Shown here: piece after piece, positions 12,764 through 24,119 of the stretch | How positions within the stretch are numbered: position 1 is the first letter of the stretch | Layout: every line of letters starts with the position of its first letter | Origin: Typha latifolia | Lineage: Eukaryota; Streptophyta; Magnoliopsida; Poales; Typhaceae | Length of the DNA: 64,000 nucleotides | NCBI GenBank assembly: GCA_019914945.1 | Contig: CM034100.1 | Coordinates: forward strand, 323,209-387,208 | Reading direction: 5' to 3' | Position numbers and translations under genes: made by a program | Notes under the pieces: model-generated | Told to the model about the DNA's origin: nothing | What the model saw: the letters and a program-made list of their open reading frames with translations, nothing else | Database searches by the model: none

Positions 12764-13222
12764 GAAAATAGTGTATCAGCAAGAACAATCAAAGATTCTA
12801 TTTGCAAGCCCTATCAATTATTATGAATGTGACCCTGCTTCTGTGTTGCTGTTTTCAGGATTTCATATGTAACTCCATATCCATTGCACTATACACAAAA
12901 CATGTACAAAGGGTCTGATAGGAAAAGATGAAACATACTATCTATGTAGTAATGTAACTACACCGATGGCTGATTGCTTTTTATACCAAGTACTGAAAAT
13001 AGTAAATTAGTTTAGATAAATGAACCAAACAGACTAATGCATATACCTAAGAGGTCCTCTTAAACCGGGCAGAACTGAATATATTTTGTTAGCTTTTGTG
13101 ATTAGCAAATTTGTGAGAAAGCAATATCTTTTATGATGTAAATTTTTTAAAATTTATTGTAAAAGCCAATAGCACAACCTCTTCCTATTTGGCAATCAAA
13201 ATTGAAGTTATTTCATTTGAAG
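12764..13222. other. Flank between the dioxygenase pseudogene and the solo LTR
   Basis: AT-rich sequence with no recognisable gene. It ends at the 5-bp target site AATAG (13223-13227) of the LTR insertion. Confidence 0.4.
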
Positions 13223-13566
13223 AATAGTGTAAAAACTAGAAAAAAAAAATTAAGGGTTGAGAGAGGAGAGTGCACGTGACGAGGCACAAGAGATCGATCG
13301 AATCCAAATCTGTTTCAAATTTGAATCTTTGCCCTATAAAAAAAAAACCCTAATTCTCTCTCTCCTCAACCCCCCCCCCCCAGCCTCCTTTTCCTTTTCC
13401 TTCTTCTACTTCGTTTCCTTCTTCCTTACCGTCGGAATCGCCACGTGGGTTCGGCTCGTCGGAGCATCGTCGGAGGAAATTGGGACCATCACACCCCTCT
13501 TTAGTAAGCCCTCTCTCACCCCTCAAGTTTAATTTCAATTTAAAGAGGTAAATTAGAAATACCTAA

Positions 13567-13929
13567 TGGTGGGGACACCACTTTTTGTCACGTTTATTCT
13601 CGTAAGCACAAAAGGGTTGCACTCGTGGCCCTTTGGCTTAACGAGGGTTGTGACTAGACACCTTCTAGGGCTATTTTTTCATCTTGTCTTTTAGTCACAT
13701 TCTAGGGTTATTTTCGTATTTTATCTTTTACTTTATTTGGCTTATATAAAGGCTTGTAATCATCTTTTATGGGTTAATGAATATTTTGAGAGTTTTTTCC
13801 TATTGAGTGTTTGTTGGTGGATTCCAACGTCGGTGGATTCCGACACCCCGATTGGTGGATTCCTCGGGTTTGATTATTTCTCCCTACTTTTTCTTCTCAA
13901 CTCTACAATCTAGACGTTGTTCTGCATCA
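13567..13929 (+). repeat. 5' LTR of the chromovirus
   Basis: Begins TGGTGGGGACACC and ends TCTGCATCA (TG...CA ends), 363 bp, the same length as the 3' LTR. It contains a TATATAAA promoter motif near 13743 and a GGTGGATTCC phrase repeated three times near 13825-13865. Confidence 0.92.
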
Positions 13930-13933
13930 GCTT

Positions 13934-13945
13934 TGATATCAGAGC
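13934..13945 (+). other. Retrotransposon primer-binding site (tRNA-iMet type)
   Basis: TGATATCAGAGC starts four bases after the 5' LTR. It differs by one base from TGGTATCAGAGC, the complement of the 3' end of initiator-Met tRNA used by many plant LTR elements. Confidence 0.75.
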
Positions 13946-13962
13946 GGATCATTTCCTAGTTT

Positions 13963-16900
13963 ATGGATACTCCACCGCCTGGATTCTACGCAGCGCCTCA
14001 TCTTTTCTTCGTCAGATCAATCGCTCCACGAACACCACATCGCTACGAAATCCGTCGCCCGATAACATTAGGATCCGGATCCGAGTTACGCGAGGAGATC
14101 ACCCTCAAGGAGGAAAACAATAAACTATTACCATCACAAGGAGATAATCACAACCCCAGTCGTCACTCACATCCATCATCCCATCTTCCTCTGTTCGCCG
14201 ACGCTGCCGCCAACCTCCACGGACGACGCCACCGCCGATTTCCACGGCCCTTGCTCTGCCGTGCCACCATCTTCACCACCATCTTCACCATCTACTACTG
14301 TCGTCGCTGCAGCCCCTGCGCGGGCCTGCAACTGCTTCATCGCAGTCATCGTTGCCATTCTTGCAGCTCCCTGCCATCGCACTGCTGCCGCTGTCCCTAC
14401 CACCGTAGCTGTCGCCACAATCGCTGTTATTGGATTCCGGCCACCATTATCACGACCACCATCTACAGTGGACGCGCGACATTCGGTAACATGCTGAACT
14501 GCAACATCAGGTAAATGAACTTCTTATGAAGGGTTTCATCCGTGAGAGCCTAAGCCATTGTGTTGTGCCTGCCTTGCTCACGTCAAAGAAGGATGGGTCT
14601 TGGCGTATGTGTGTCGATAGTCGAGCCATCAATAGAATAACAGTCAAATATCGTTTTCCCATTCCACGACTTGATGACATGCTTGATATGATGGCGGGAG
14701 CTTCAATTTTCTCTAAGATCGATCTTAAAAGTGGTTATCACCAAATCCGAATTCGCTCAAGCGATGAATGGAAAATTGCTTTTAAGACGAAAGACGGCTT
14801 GTATGAATGGTTGGTAATGCCTTTCGGTTTATCAAATGCCCCAAGCACTTTCATGTGTGTTATGACACAAGTGCTTCGCCCATTCATGGGCAAATTTCTT
14901 GTGGTGTATTTTGATGACATTTTAATTTATAGTCGATCAAAAGAGCTTCATTTGGACCATTTGCGTCAAGTCTGTCTAGCGCTTCGTGCTGCTCAACTCT
15001 ACGGCAATAGGAAGAAATGTTCTTTTCTTGTCGATCAAGTCATCTTCTTAGGATTTGTGATTACTTCGGAAGGAGTTCGCGCTGACCCTGAGAAGGTCAA
15101 GGCAATTGTTGATTGGCCGAAACCACGAAATATTCATGATGTGCGTAGCTTTCATGGCCTTGCTACTTTTTATCGCCGCTTCATTCGAGGATTTAGTACT
15201 ATCATGTCGCCGATCACTGCTTGCTTGAAGAAAGGAGATTTTCATTGGAGTAAGGCAGCAGATAAAGCTTTTGAAGAAATTAAGAAGAAAATGACAATAG
15301 CACCTGTAATGCATCTTCCTGACTTTTCTAAAGCTTTCGAGGTAGAATGTGATGCCTCAGGCATCGGGATCGGCGATGTCCTTAGCCAGGAATGCCATCC
15401 TATTACCTATTTCAGCAAAAAAATTAAATGAGGCTAAGAAAAAGTACTCCACTTATGATAAGAAATTTTATGCGGTTATTCAAGCTTTACGCTATTGACG
15501 CCATTATTTACTTCCGCATGAGTTCGTGCTTTATTCCGACCACGAAGCTCTTCGATTCCTAAATTCTCAGAAGAAACTAAATTCGAGACATGCTCGTTGG
15601 ATCGAGTTCTTACAGGAGTATACTTTAGTACTCAAACATAGAGCTGGAGTTAAGAATAAGGCGGCTAATGCGCTTAGCCGAAGGGTTTACCTTTTGTCTC
15701 CCATTAGCATCAAAGTCACTGGGTTTGACAAAATGAAGGAAGATTATACAACTTGTCCGGACTTTGGCGAAATCGTTCTCACTTTGCTGACTGATCCGAA
15801 CTTAGCTTTGGACAGTTATTCCCTCCAAGACGGTTACCTGTTTAAGGCTAACAAGCTTTGTGTTCTCCGTACGTCCGTGCGTGACTTCCTTGTTTGGGAG
15901 ATCCATGCCGGCGATCTATCGGGTCATTTTGGACGTGATAAGATCATTGAGGAAGTGGAGCGTCAATTCTACTGGCCAAGTCTCAAACGTGACGTCGCAA
16001 AATTAGTTGGTCAATGTAGGACTTGTTAGTTAGCAAAGCACAGAAAACAAAACACCGGACTTTACACTCAGTTACTCCGTGCCGATCACCCGTGGCGGGA
16101 CGTTAGTATGGATTTTGTCCTGGGCTTGCCTCGCACATTTAGAAAACATGATTCAATCCTCGTGGTTGTGGATCGCTTCTCTAAGATGGCCCATTTTATT
16201 CTTTGTACTAAAACCTCTGATGCGTCACAAGTGGCCAAATTGTACTTTGCCCATATCGTCAAGTTATATGGTCTTCCAAAAACTATTGTTTCCGACCGAG
16301 ATGTTCGCTTTATGAGCTATTTTTAGAAAAACCTTATGGCACATGGTTGGCACAAAATTAAAATCTTCTACTGCCTATCATCCTCAAACCGATGGTCAAA
16401 CCGAGGTTGTTAATCGTAGTCTTGGAAATCTTTTGCGTTGTCTCGTGGGTAATCATAACAAAAACTAGGATGTCATTCTTCCTATAGCCCAATTTGCATA
16501 TAATAACTCCATTAATAGGTTTATTGGCATGAGTCCATTTGAAGTTGTTCATAGTTTTAAAGCACGCAAACCTCTAGATCTGTTGCCTATGTCATCTTAT
16601 TCTAGAATCTCTGAGTCTGCCGAAACATTTGCACATCATGTTCATTATTTGCATCAAGAGATCACTAAGCGAATTGATGCGAGTAATCACCAGTATAAAT
16701 TACATGCCGACTTGCACAAACGTGCCAAGAAGTTCGATGTTGGAGATCATGTTATGATTCGTCTCAGACCCGAACGATTCCCTTCGAAGCTATTCGAAAG
16801 TTGCATGCCCGTGATGCAGGACCTTTCCAAGTTCTGAAACGTATTGGTGCTAATGCTTATGTCATTGATATTCCCCCTGATTATGGCATTAGTTGCACTT

Positions 16901-17215
16901 TTAATATTGAGGATCTAGCAGCCTACCATCCACCTATGCACATCCCCACCGAACCCTATGCTACATCTACTACCCTTCCAGACATCCCTACTGTGCCAAT
17001 TACCACTTCTTCGTTCCCATCCACATCACAAGAAAAGATAGACGCTATTTTAGATGATCAAATAACATCTACTGCAGAAGGAGGGGTTCACCATTTTCTC
17101 GTTCGATGGCATGAGCGACCAGAGTCTGATTGTACGTGGATCACTTGCGAGGAGTTACAGCAGCTTGACCCTGACATTTTGGAATACTATCAAAGCCACT
17201 CGACTGGGTCGAGTT
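13963..17215 (+). pseudogene. Chromovirus gag-pol remnant (RT, RNase H, integrase, chromodomain)
   Basis: A gag-like start (ATG at 13963, MDTPPPGFYA) soon gives way to low-complexity GC-rich sequence. At about 14490 it joins the reverse transcriptase, so most of gag, protease and the RT N-terminus are deleted. RT shows the motifs [26 protein letters not shown] and the catalytic YFDDILIYS. The RT frame stops at 15429-15431. RNase H resumes around 15430-15690 with a TGA near 15497, and contains VLYSDHEALRF. Integrase has the zinc-finger region (HFGRDK...QCRTC), a TAG near 16027, and core motifs around [11 protein letters not shown] and VSDRDVRF. A further stop and frameshift lie at 16323-16345. 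After another frame change near 16800 the C-terminus carries a chromodomain (FLVRWHERPESDCTW), which marks a chromovirus. It is non-functional. Confidence 0.9.
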
Positions 17216-17234
17216 TCTTCCACCCAAGGAGAGT

Positions 17235-17597
17235 TGGTTGGGACACCACTTTTTGTCATGTTTATTCTCGTAAGCACAAAAGGGCTGTACCCGTGGCCCT
17301 TTGGCTTAACGAGGGTTGTGACTAGTCATCTTCTAGGGCTATTTTTTCATCTTGTCTTTTAGTCACCTTCTAGGGCTATTTTCGTCTTTTATCTTTTACT
17401 TTATTTGGCCTATATAAATGCTTGTAATAATCTTTTATGGGTTAATGAATATTTTGAGAGTTTTTTCCTATTGAGTGTTTGTTGGTGGATTCCAACATCG
17501 GTGGATTCTGACACCCCGATTGGTGGATTCCTCGGGTTTGATTATTTCTCCCTACTTTTTCTTCTCAACTCTACAATCTAGACGTTGTTCTGCATCA
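17235..17597 (+). repeat. 3' LTR of the chromovirus
   Basis: Begins TGGTTGGGACACC directly after a purine-rich tract (AAGGAGAG, 17226-17233) and ends TCTGCATCA. It aligns without gaps to the 5' LTR and is followed by the target duplication CCTAA at 17598-17602. Confidence 0.92.
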
Positions 17598-19506
17598 CCT
17601 AATTCGTGAAATTCGGCTTCATCGGCAAATCAGGCCGACCGACGGCTTTGGGTCGCAACCGCATCGTCACCGGAAACTTCGTGCTCTAAGCCCGGTGTCG
17701 GTGATATTTTCTAGGAGGCCCTCGTGGCTCAGGTTGTGGTTGGCCATGGGTGGAAAATCTTCCACCGTTGGTCGCCGTGGTTGACCTTCCCTCCAGTACA
17801 GGTCGTTGAGGTTGCTAGGGAACCTCCGACGAGGTTGATAGGCTGCCGGCGACAATGGTCGCCGGCGATGCCCTCTCTGTCCCTTCCCTTTTCTCCTCTC
17901 TTCTTTCTCCCTCACCGATCGCTTTGGGGAAGAAAAAGGTTGGGCTCGGGCTCAACCCGAGCCAACCTTTTTCCTTCTCTCGAGTTCGAGTTTGGGTTGC
18001 GGACCCGACCGGACCCGACTTTTAGCCTTAACTCATGGGCTGCAGGCCGACCTGCAGCTCAGTTCTTTGTTGGCTTTGGGTTGGGCCAAGGCCCAACCCA
18101 ACTAGCATGAGGTGGAAGGGCGGGCTACAGACCAACTACAGCCCTCCAATCCATTATATTGGCTGAGCTAGGCTCAGCCCGATAAATTCTATTTTTGGAA
18201 TGGGCCGGGCCAGAAGTAGCCTAGCCCAATCCAATAGGTAATTAAACACATTTTAGTTCTTTTTATTTAATTTTAGAAATATTGATATTATTCAAATTGA
18301 AAATTTTATTATTATTTATTATTAAAGGTCATGATTCTTAATACGTGAGCTAGAGATTTGAGATTTCGGTTGTCTTGCCTAGACTTAGGTGATTGAGTTC
18401 ACTCACATATTTATTTTATTATATTTCGTACCTTTGTCGGACCATGTAAATTTTCTGTGTGCAAAATTATTATTTCATCCGTACATGCAAAAATTTAATT
18501 GTTACATTTTTTATGTGCATTTAATTATTATACTCAGTGCATCATTATACTTTGTGCAAATATTGAAATTAGTGAAAAGAAAAAAAAAATGAGACTAGTA
18601 TTATTATGACTAGAGAATAGTCCCGGTATAAATCGCTTGCAATTTTTCGTGGTGACTCAAGTCTATCTGGAAGTCCAAGTGAGTCGTAAATTAAATCACT
18701 GCAGTGACTTTCTTAGGTGACTCTGGCGGGGTTAGGGAACGGTCCTACGATGAATGAAAAAGTCATAGGTGACTCTAACTTCTCTCAACGGTTAGTGGAA
18801 AAGACAGAATGTGTTAATCACATGGTGATACCATCAGATGACCCTAACCGGATCAGTTATGAAGAAAATTCTCGAGCGTCATCTCGAGATGACTTCTAGT
18901 TGATGTAGATTCACAGAATTTAGACCAATTAAGACATATGACAGTATAAATATTGAAAAGATGTTAATACGTCGAAACTGTGCAAGGTTACAAGTTATGA
19001 CTCTTTATGGTTATCATTTTTATTATTTTAAAGAGCACATTTTATTGCAAATTGTTATGGATATTATTGCTTTCAGTTAATCTTATCCAGCATTAATATA
19101 ATTTAGAATTTATTTAGTTTTCGAGTGAATTCCACTCACTAAGCTATAGTTGTTGGCTCATGGATTTTTTTTTGTATTTATTTAACTATCTCAGGTAATA
19201 GTCAGCGGGGCGACTGAGCGTAATGTACCCGGACTCCACCTCCACTTAGGATTGACCTATTTACTTTTCCACTCTTTTGGATTTTATGTTTTAGATTAGA
19301 AGATTTATTTATTTCATTAGAGACTCAAAAACAATAACATTATTTTATGTTTATTGCAATTAGTTAAAAATTTAATAAAGCGAATTTTTATTTTATTTAT
19401 TTATTTGCCATCGTACTCGAAAAAAGTATTATTAAGGCTTCGTGTATCTTAAGCATATTGAGATGCATGGCCGGTCATGATTCCTATTTCGGGTCGTGAC
19501 AAATAG

Positions 19507-20600
19507 TATTACATGAATTAAATTTGAAACATGTTCGAATGAGATTTGATTCCGTTCGAACAAGATAAATCCATTCGAACTTGATTTTTCCCAAGAGAAA
19601 ACTTTATCCAACATAGGAAGTCCGTTCAAACAGATTTTTCCGAGAATAAATTTTATCCATTATTTCAAAATCTATTCGAACAAGATATCTTGGAAAACTC
19701 AGGGATTCAAACATGATTTAATCCATCCGAATAGAGCGTAGAAGATTCTTCTTTTTAGTTCGAGTTGTCTCCAAATTAGGACTTTTTGGAGCCTACATTT
19801 TAGGACTATAAAAATTAAGTCTTAAGAGAAATAGAGAGGCTCTTTCTTAGAAACTATTGAAAGCATTTTGAGAAAACAAAAAGGAAAAGAGTTGGAAGAA
19901 TAGAATAGTGACGTTTTCATACTATATTTTAATTGAGCTCTATTAGATTCAAGATTGTGTTTGCTACTGTCTCAAGATACCTTGGAACACTCAAGCATTC
20001 GGACGAAATTTAATCCATTCGAACGGAGCGAAGAAGATTCTTTTTTTCAGTCCAAGTTGTCTCCAAATTAGGGTCTTACCTTTTGGGATTATAAAAAGAA
20101 AGTCTTGAGGAATATAGGGAGGCTTTTTTAGAGGCTATTGAAAATATTCAGAGAAAAAAAAAGAGAAAAGTTATAACAAAATTAAAAGGCAAGGTTGCAT
20201 TTGCTACTACCTCAAGAGTCACAGAGGCAAATCTTCAACCTTAAAAATCACTAAAGTTGGATACCAAGCACGGAAAGCGATATATTGAGAGAAAATTAAG
20301 TTAATCATTTCAGAGACCGTTGTAGGTAATAATAGACAGTATGTAAGTGTTTTATAATCACTTATTATTACAGTACTTAATTTGATCCCGAAGAAAGGAT
20401 CCGTGGTTTTTTACTCTTATATAATAAGGGGTTTTTCTACGTTAAAAATATTATATTTGTGTGTGCTCTTATATTTCCATTTTTAGCTATAACCTAGCAT
20501 TCCAATTAGAAAAACATCTTCTAATAAGTAATTAGTTATTTTCAAATCCATCATCTAAATAGTAGTTTTAGACGAAAGAAGATTTCAATGACTATAAGAT
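19507..20600. other. Repetitive flank after the solo LTR
   Basis: Non-coding sequence with several copies of a CCATTCGAAC-like phrase (19530-19740, 20015) and the tandem repeat annotated separately. No open reading frame of interest is present. It may be part of another, unidentified retroelement. Confidence 0.4.
19680..20210 (+). repeat. Two-copy tandem repeat, unit about 290 bp
   Basis: Copy one starts AAGATATCTTGGAA (about 19682) and copy two AAGATACCTTGGAA (about 19974). Shared blocks follow in the same order: AATCCATTCGAA-like, GTTGTCTCCAAATTAGG, a TATAAAAA motif, AGTCTTGAG/AGTCTTAAG, CTATTGAAA and TTTGCTACTnnCTCAAGA. The divergence suggests an old duplication. The TATA motif and poly-purine stretches recall LTR or promoter sequence, but no element ends were found. 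Confidence 0.75.
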
Positions 20601-21717
20601 TAGATAATTTCAAGCATCATACATCCAAATAAAGGTACGCATTGAATTGAATCTGATAAAGGCAATCAAGTAAGACAAGACAAAATAAGAGAAACTGGGA
20701 TAGTAAAGAAACATAGATGGGCTATTTGCAGAAGAAAGAAAATTCTTAGATTTTAGTAATAGTAAAATTGGGCTTTTGAAACTGAATGCGTTCATTTTAT
20801 ATATCAAATATACATATTTTTATAATGAAATATGCACATTTTACTCAAGATGTGCATAAGAGCCCATTTTTGTTATTTTGAAGACTAAAAGTTTTTTCTT
20901 TTACAAATGCCCCCAAAGAAGATCTAAGAATCATAAATTTAAAGGGCAACATAAAATATTAAAGAAAATAAAGATACATGTGTTATTAACCAAGAGGAAG
21001 AAGAATTTGCAAAGAGAAGGAAGTCAATAAACATAAAAAATAGAATGAAATAGATAAATAAAACAATATTGAAGCTAATTAACATCCATATAACAACGTA
21101 AAATTGCAGTTTGTCATAAATATAGAAAAATAAAGATAAATAAAACAAGAAAAAAGAGGAAAAATTACATGGAAATTTGCTTAGTTTAACTTTAACATAT
21201 ATTACAATTAATTAATAAATTTGAAAAGAAATATACAGAAACGTATAGCAAAACCAAAAGATGGTATTGGTAAGTCATCCAAAATAGAAAAATCATGAAA
21301 ATGCTCAATACTAGGATAGAGACTGATAAATAAAAAGGTCAACAACAAAAACTTCATGCAAATTTATCTAATAAGACTAAAGAAATAGTAACAAAATCTA
21401 ATTAATTTACATATAACAGAAACATAAAAAGAGAGGATGTGAAAATTAATTAGAACAAAACCAATAACTAAAATTGGAGGATTAAAAACTGTGTAATGGA
21501 TCATATTCTGAAACATTCAAGAAAAAAGTAAAAATATTTAAAAAAAAATTAAAATAGAAATCAAGAAAAAAAAGAACCAAAAAAGAAGCCACCCCATTAG
21601 AAGGAAAATGAAAAATTTTAATATGAAAAAACAGAAATCAAAACAAAGAAAAAATAAGCCAACGATTGGAAAGAAAATAGAAAAACATTAAATGAGAAAA
21701 ATAAAAGAAAAAAAAAG

Positions 21718-23265
21718 AAAATGCCATTAGAAATCACAAGGAAAGAAAAAAGAAAATAAAATAGAAAAGGAAGTTTGTAAACCACAAAAAGAAGAAATGC
21801 TGAATAGAAAATGAAACCAATATTTAAACAAAATAATATACATAAAACAAGGTAAATAAAATATATCCTAAACATAAAAATAGGAGACAAAGAAAGAATC
21901 AAAATGAAAGAAAAGGTATAAAAAAATTCGCTCAGTTCAACCTCAACGTTATTCGTAGCAATTAATATATATACATCTATATCAAAACCAAGAGATGCTC
22001 ATGAAAAATAAGAAAATCCATGAAAATAGAGACTAATAAATAAAAAAGATTAACTATAAAATACAAATGGAAGAATAAAAAGTCTAATAGGACTAAGGAA
22101 TAGTAGCACAATATTATGTATAGATAGTAATCAAAACAGGAAAAAGAAGATATTTGGAATTTCATCAGAATAAAATGAATAACTACAATTGAACAATTAA
22201 AAAACTATGAAACATTCAAGAAAACTGTAAAAATAATCAAAAATATTATAAATAAAATTAGGAAACAAGGATTGAAAGGGAAATAGGAAAGAAACAATTC
22301 CAATCACAGGTTGGAAGGGAAATAGAAAACATTAAATTAAAAGGTAAAGATAAAAAAAGAAAATTAGAAATTGCAAGGAAAAGAAAAAAAAATTCAACAG
22401 AATGTAAGTTAATAAATCAAAAAGAAAAAAGATTGCCATTAGAAATCACAAGGAAAGAAAAAATAAAATAAAAAAGGAAGTTCGTAAACCACAAAAAGAA
22501 GAAATGCTGAATAGAAAATGAAACTAATATTTAAACAAAATAATATACATAAAATAAGAAAAATGAAATATATCCTAAATATAAAAATAGGAGACAAAGA
22601 AAGAACCAAAAAGGAAGAAAAGGTGTAAAGAAATTCACCCAGTTCAACCTCAACGTAAAATTACAGTTATTCATAGCAATTAATATATATACATATATAT
22701 CAAAACCAAGAGATCTCATGAAAAATAAGAAAATCCACAAAAATAGAGACTAATAAATAAAAAAGATTAACTATAAAATGCAACTGGAAGAATAAAAAGT
22801 CTAATAGGATTAAGGAATAGTAGCACAATATTATGTATAGATAGTAATAAAAAACTGGAGGAAAGTCAAGACCTGGACTGCTTTGCTCTAATCCCACAAC
22901 GGTTCCGAGACGGAGCTTAACTTGAGTGTCGGTTAGGATAGTAATCAAAACAATTATGTATAGATAGTAATCAAAACAGGAAAAGGAAGATATTTGGAAT
23001 TTCATCAGAATAAAATGAATAACTACATTGAATAATTAGAAAACTATTAAACATTCAAGAAAACTGTAATAATAATCAAAAATATTATAAAGGAAATTAG
23101 AAAACAAAGATTGAAAGGGAAATAGGAAAGAAACAATTACAATCACAGGTTGGAAGGGAAATAGAAAACATTAAATTAAAAGGTAAAGATTAAAAAAATA
23201 GAATTAGAAATTGCAAGGAAAAGAAAAAAAATCAATGGAAAGTAAATTAATAAACCAAAAGGAAG
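21718..23265 (+). repeat. Tandem duplication of an about 0.7-kb A-rich unit
   Basis: Copy one (about 21718-22420) and copy two (about 22430-23265) share long, nearly identical runs. Examples are GAAATGCTGAATAGAAAATG at 21795 and 22501, CAGTTCAACCTCAACGT at 21936 and 22640, and GATATTTGGAATTTCATCAG at 22149 and 22989. The offset is about 705-717 bp, rising to about 840 bp after a 120-bp insertion in copy two. It is a head-to-tail duplication that has diverged by point changes and small indels. Confidence 0.85.
22849..22971. other. About 120-bp GC-richer insertion in the second repeat copy
   Basis: This segment is absent from the first repeat copy and is bounded by a 19-bp direct repeat ATTATGTATAGATAGTAAT (22830-22848 and 22953-22971). 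Its core (about 22855-22938) is far more GC-rich than the surroundings. On the minus strand it contains CCGACACTCAAGTTAAG, a phrase similar to leader sequences common in plant LTR elements. It may be a mobile-element fragment or a captured exon. Confidence 0.6.
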
Positions 23266-24119
23266 AGAAATGCATATCATCACATGTAAGAAGTAACATA
23301 CTATGAGATTAAAAAGAGAAAAGTGATAATACAAGCCACACCAAAAACAAATAAAATGTATGTGGAAGAAAAACAAGAAGTGAAATTAAGAAGGCAAGTA
23401 AAGTTACAAATAGAAAAGGAATAGAGATAAATCTGTAGTTAAAACGATAGAGAAAGATCATTCAGGAAATCAGAAAGCAAACCAACACCCATGAGAATAA
23501 AGTAAAAGCAGAAATAACTAGAATTATTAGGAAAGTGAAAAAATTGATAACTTCACTCTTTCAAGAAATTCTAATAAAAATATTCAATTAACTAGAGACT
23601 TGCCAAAAAGAAATCATAAAAACATAACTAAAATCTGGAAAAAATAATTATATGAAAAACAAAATAGTGAAAACATTAAACATTGGACAAAGAAAAACCA
23701 TGAAAGAATCAGATAAAATAATAACCACAATATAGTATTACTGAAAAGAAATAAAAACTCAAAAGTTTGTTTAATACGAGCATAACATATAACAAAATAT
23801 CATCAATTCAGTAATTATAAGATAAGAAGCCTAGGAAAGTCTAAAAGAATCACCTGAAAATTTAGAAAGAAAGCTTATAGCAACATAGCTAGCCTAAAGG
23901 CTGACAGAATAATTTACAAAAAGAAAATGTGAACGTAATTTCCAAAGAGAGTGTCCTGCTACCAATAACCATAAGAATTAACACGGTAACAGAGGAAGGG
24001 GGCCTCAGATATATGGATGATTTATGAAACCAGTTGAGAGGAGATTAAACAGACGAAGTTACATATCAGTCACAAGTACCGCTACTGATGAGTTGCGACT
24101 AATTTCTCTCCAAATAATT

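Larger units (their letters stand above)
13567..17597 (+). mobile_element. Defective Ty3/Gypsy chromovirus with two LTRs
   Basis: A 4.03-kb retrotransposon with two 363-bp LTRs. Its 5-bp target-site duplication is CCTAA (13562-13566 and 17598-17602). Next come a primer-binding site resembling the tRNA-iMet complement and a polypurine tract just before the 3' LTR. A pol remnant encodes RT, RNase H, integrase and a C-terminal chromodomain. By hand count the LTRs differ at about 15 of 363 positions (about 4%), so the insertion is not recent. Most of gag and all of protease are missing, and pol has several stops and frame breaks, so it cannot move on its own. The small size, short LTRs and chromodomain suggest a Reina-like chromovirus, which is an inference. 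It is inserted inside the solo LTR at 13228-19501. Confidence 0.92.
13228..19501 (+). mobile_element. Solo LTR of a Ty3/Gypsy-like (Del/Tekay-type) element, split by a nested insertion
   Basis: The sequence starts TGTAAAAACTAG at 13228 and ends CGGGTCGTGACA at 19501. It is flanked by a perfect 5-bp target-site duplication, AATAG (13223-13227 and 19502-19506). Without the nested element and its extra TSD copy the LTR is about 2.24 kb. A promoter-like TATAAAAA (about 13336) followed by CCCTAATTCTCTCTC fits LTR transcription in the plus orientation. A terminus in GGGTCGTGACA is common in plant Del/Tekay LTRs (family knowledge). No internal coding region remains, so it looks like a solo LTR left by LTR-LTR recombination. 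Family assignment is an inference; the boundaries are seen directly. Confidence 0.78.
20600..23960. other. 3.4-kb AT-rich block, strongly A-rich on the plus strand
   Basis: Nearly the whole stretch is A/G-rich on the plus strand and therefore T-rich on the minus strand, with very little plus-strand T. Open frames here are low-complexity (Phe/Leu/Tyr-rich) and not credible proteins. Plant introns are U-rich, so one reading is a long intron of a minus-strand transcript starting near 24.57 kb. Another is an uncharacterised A-rich repeat. The tandem duplication inside it is listed separately. Confidence 0.5.

Noticed and set aside
13963..14514. 183-codon His/Cys-rich frame as a host gene
   Set aside because: It lies within the retrotransposon at the gag position and is low-complexity sequence joined to RT by a deletion.
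17667..18110. Arg/Pro-rich frames after the chromovirus
   Set aside because: They fall in the second part of the solo LTR, which explains their GC-rich composition.
21618..23376. Several hydrophobic minus-strand open frames that look like membrane proteins
   Set aside because: They arise from T-rich low-complexity sequence (Phe/Leu/Tyr/Ile only), are short, often lack an ATG, and occur in both repeat copies with frame changes.
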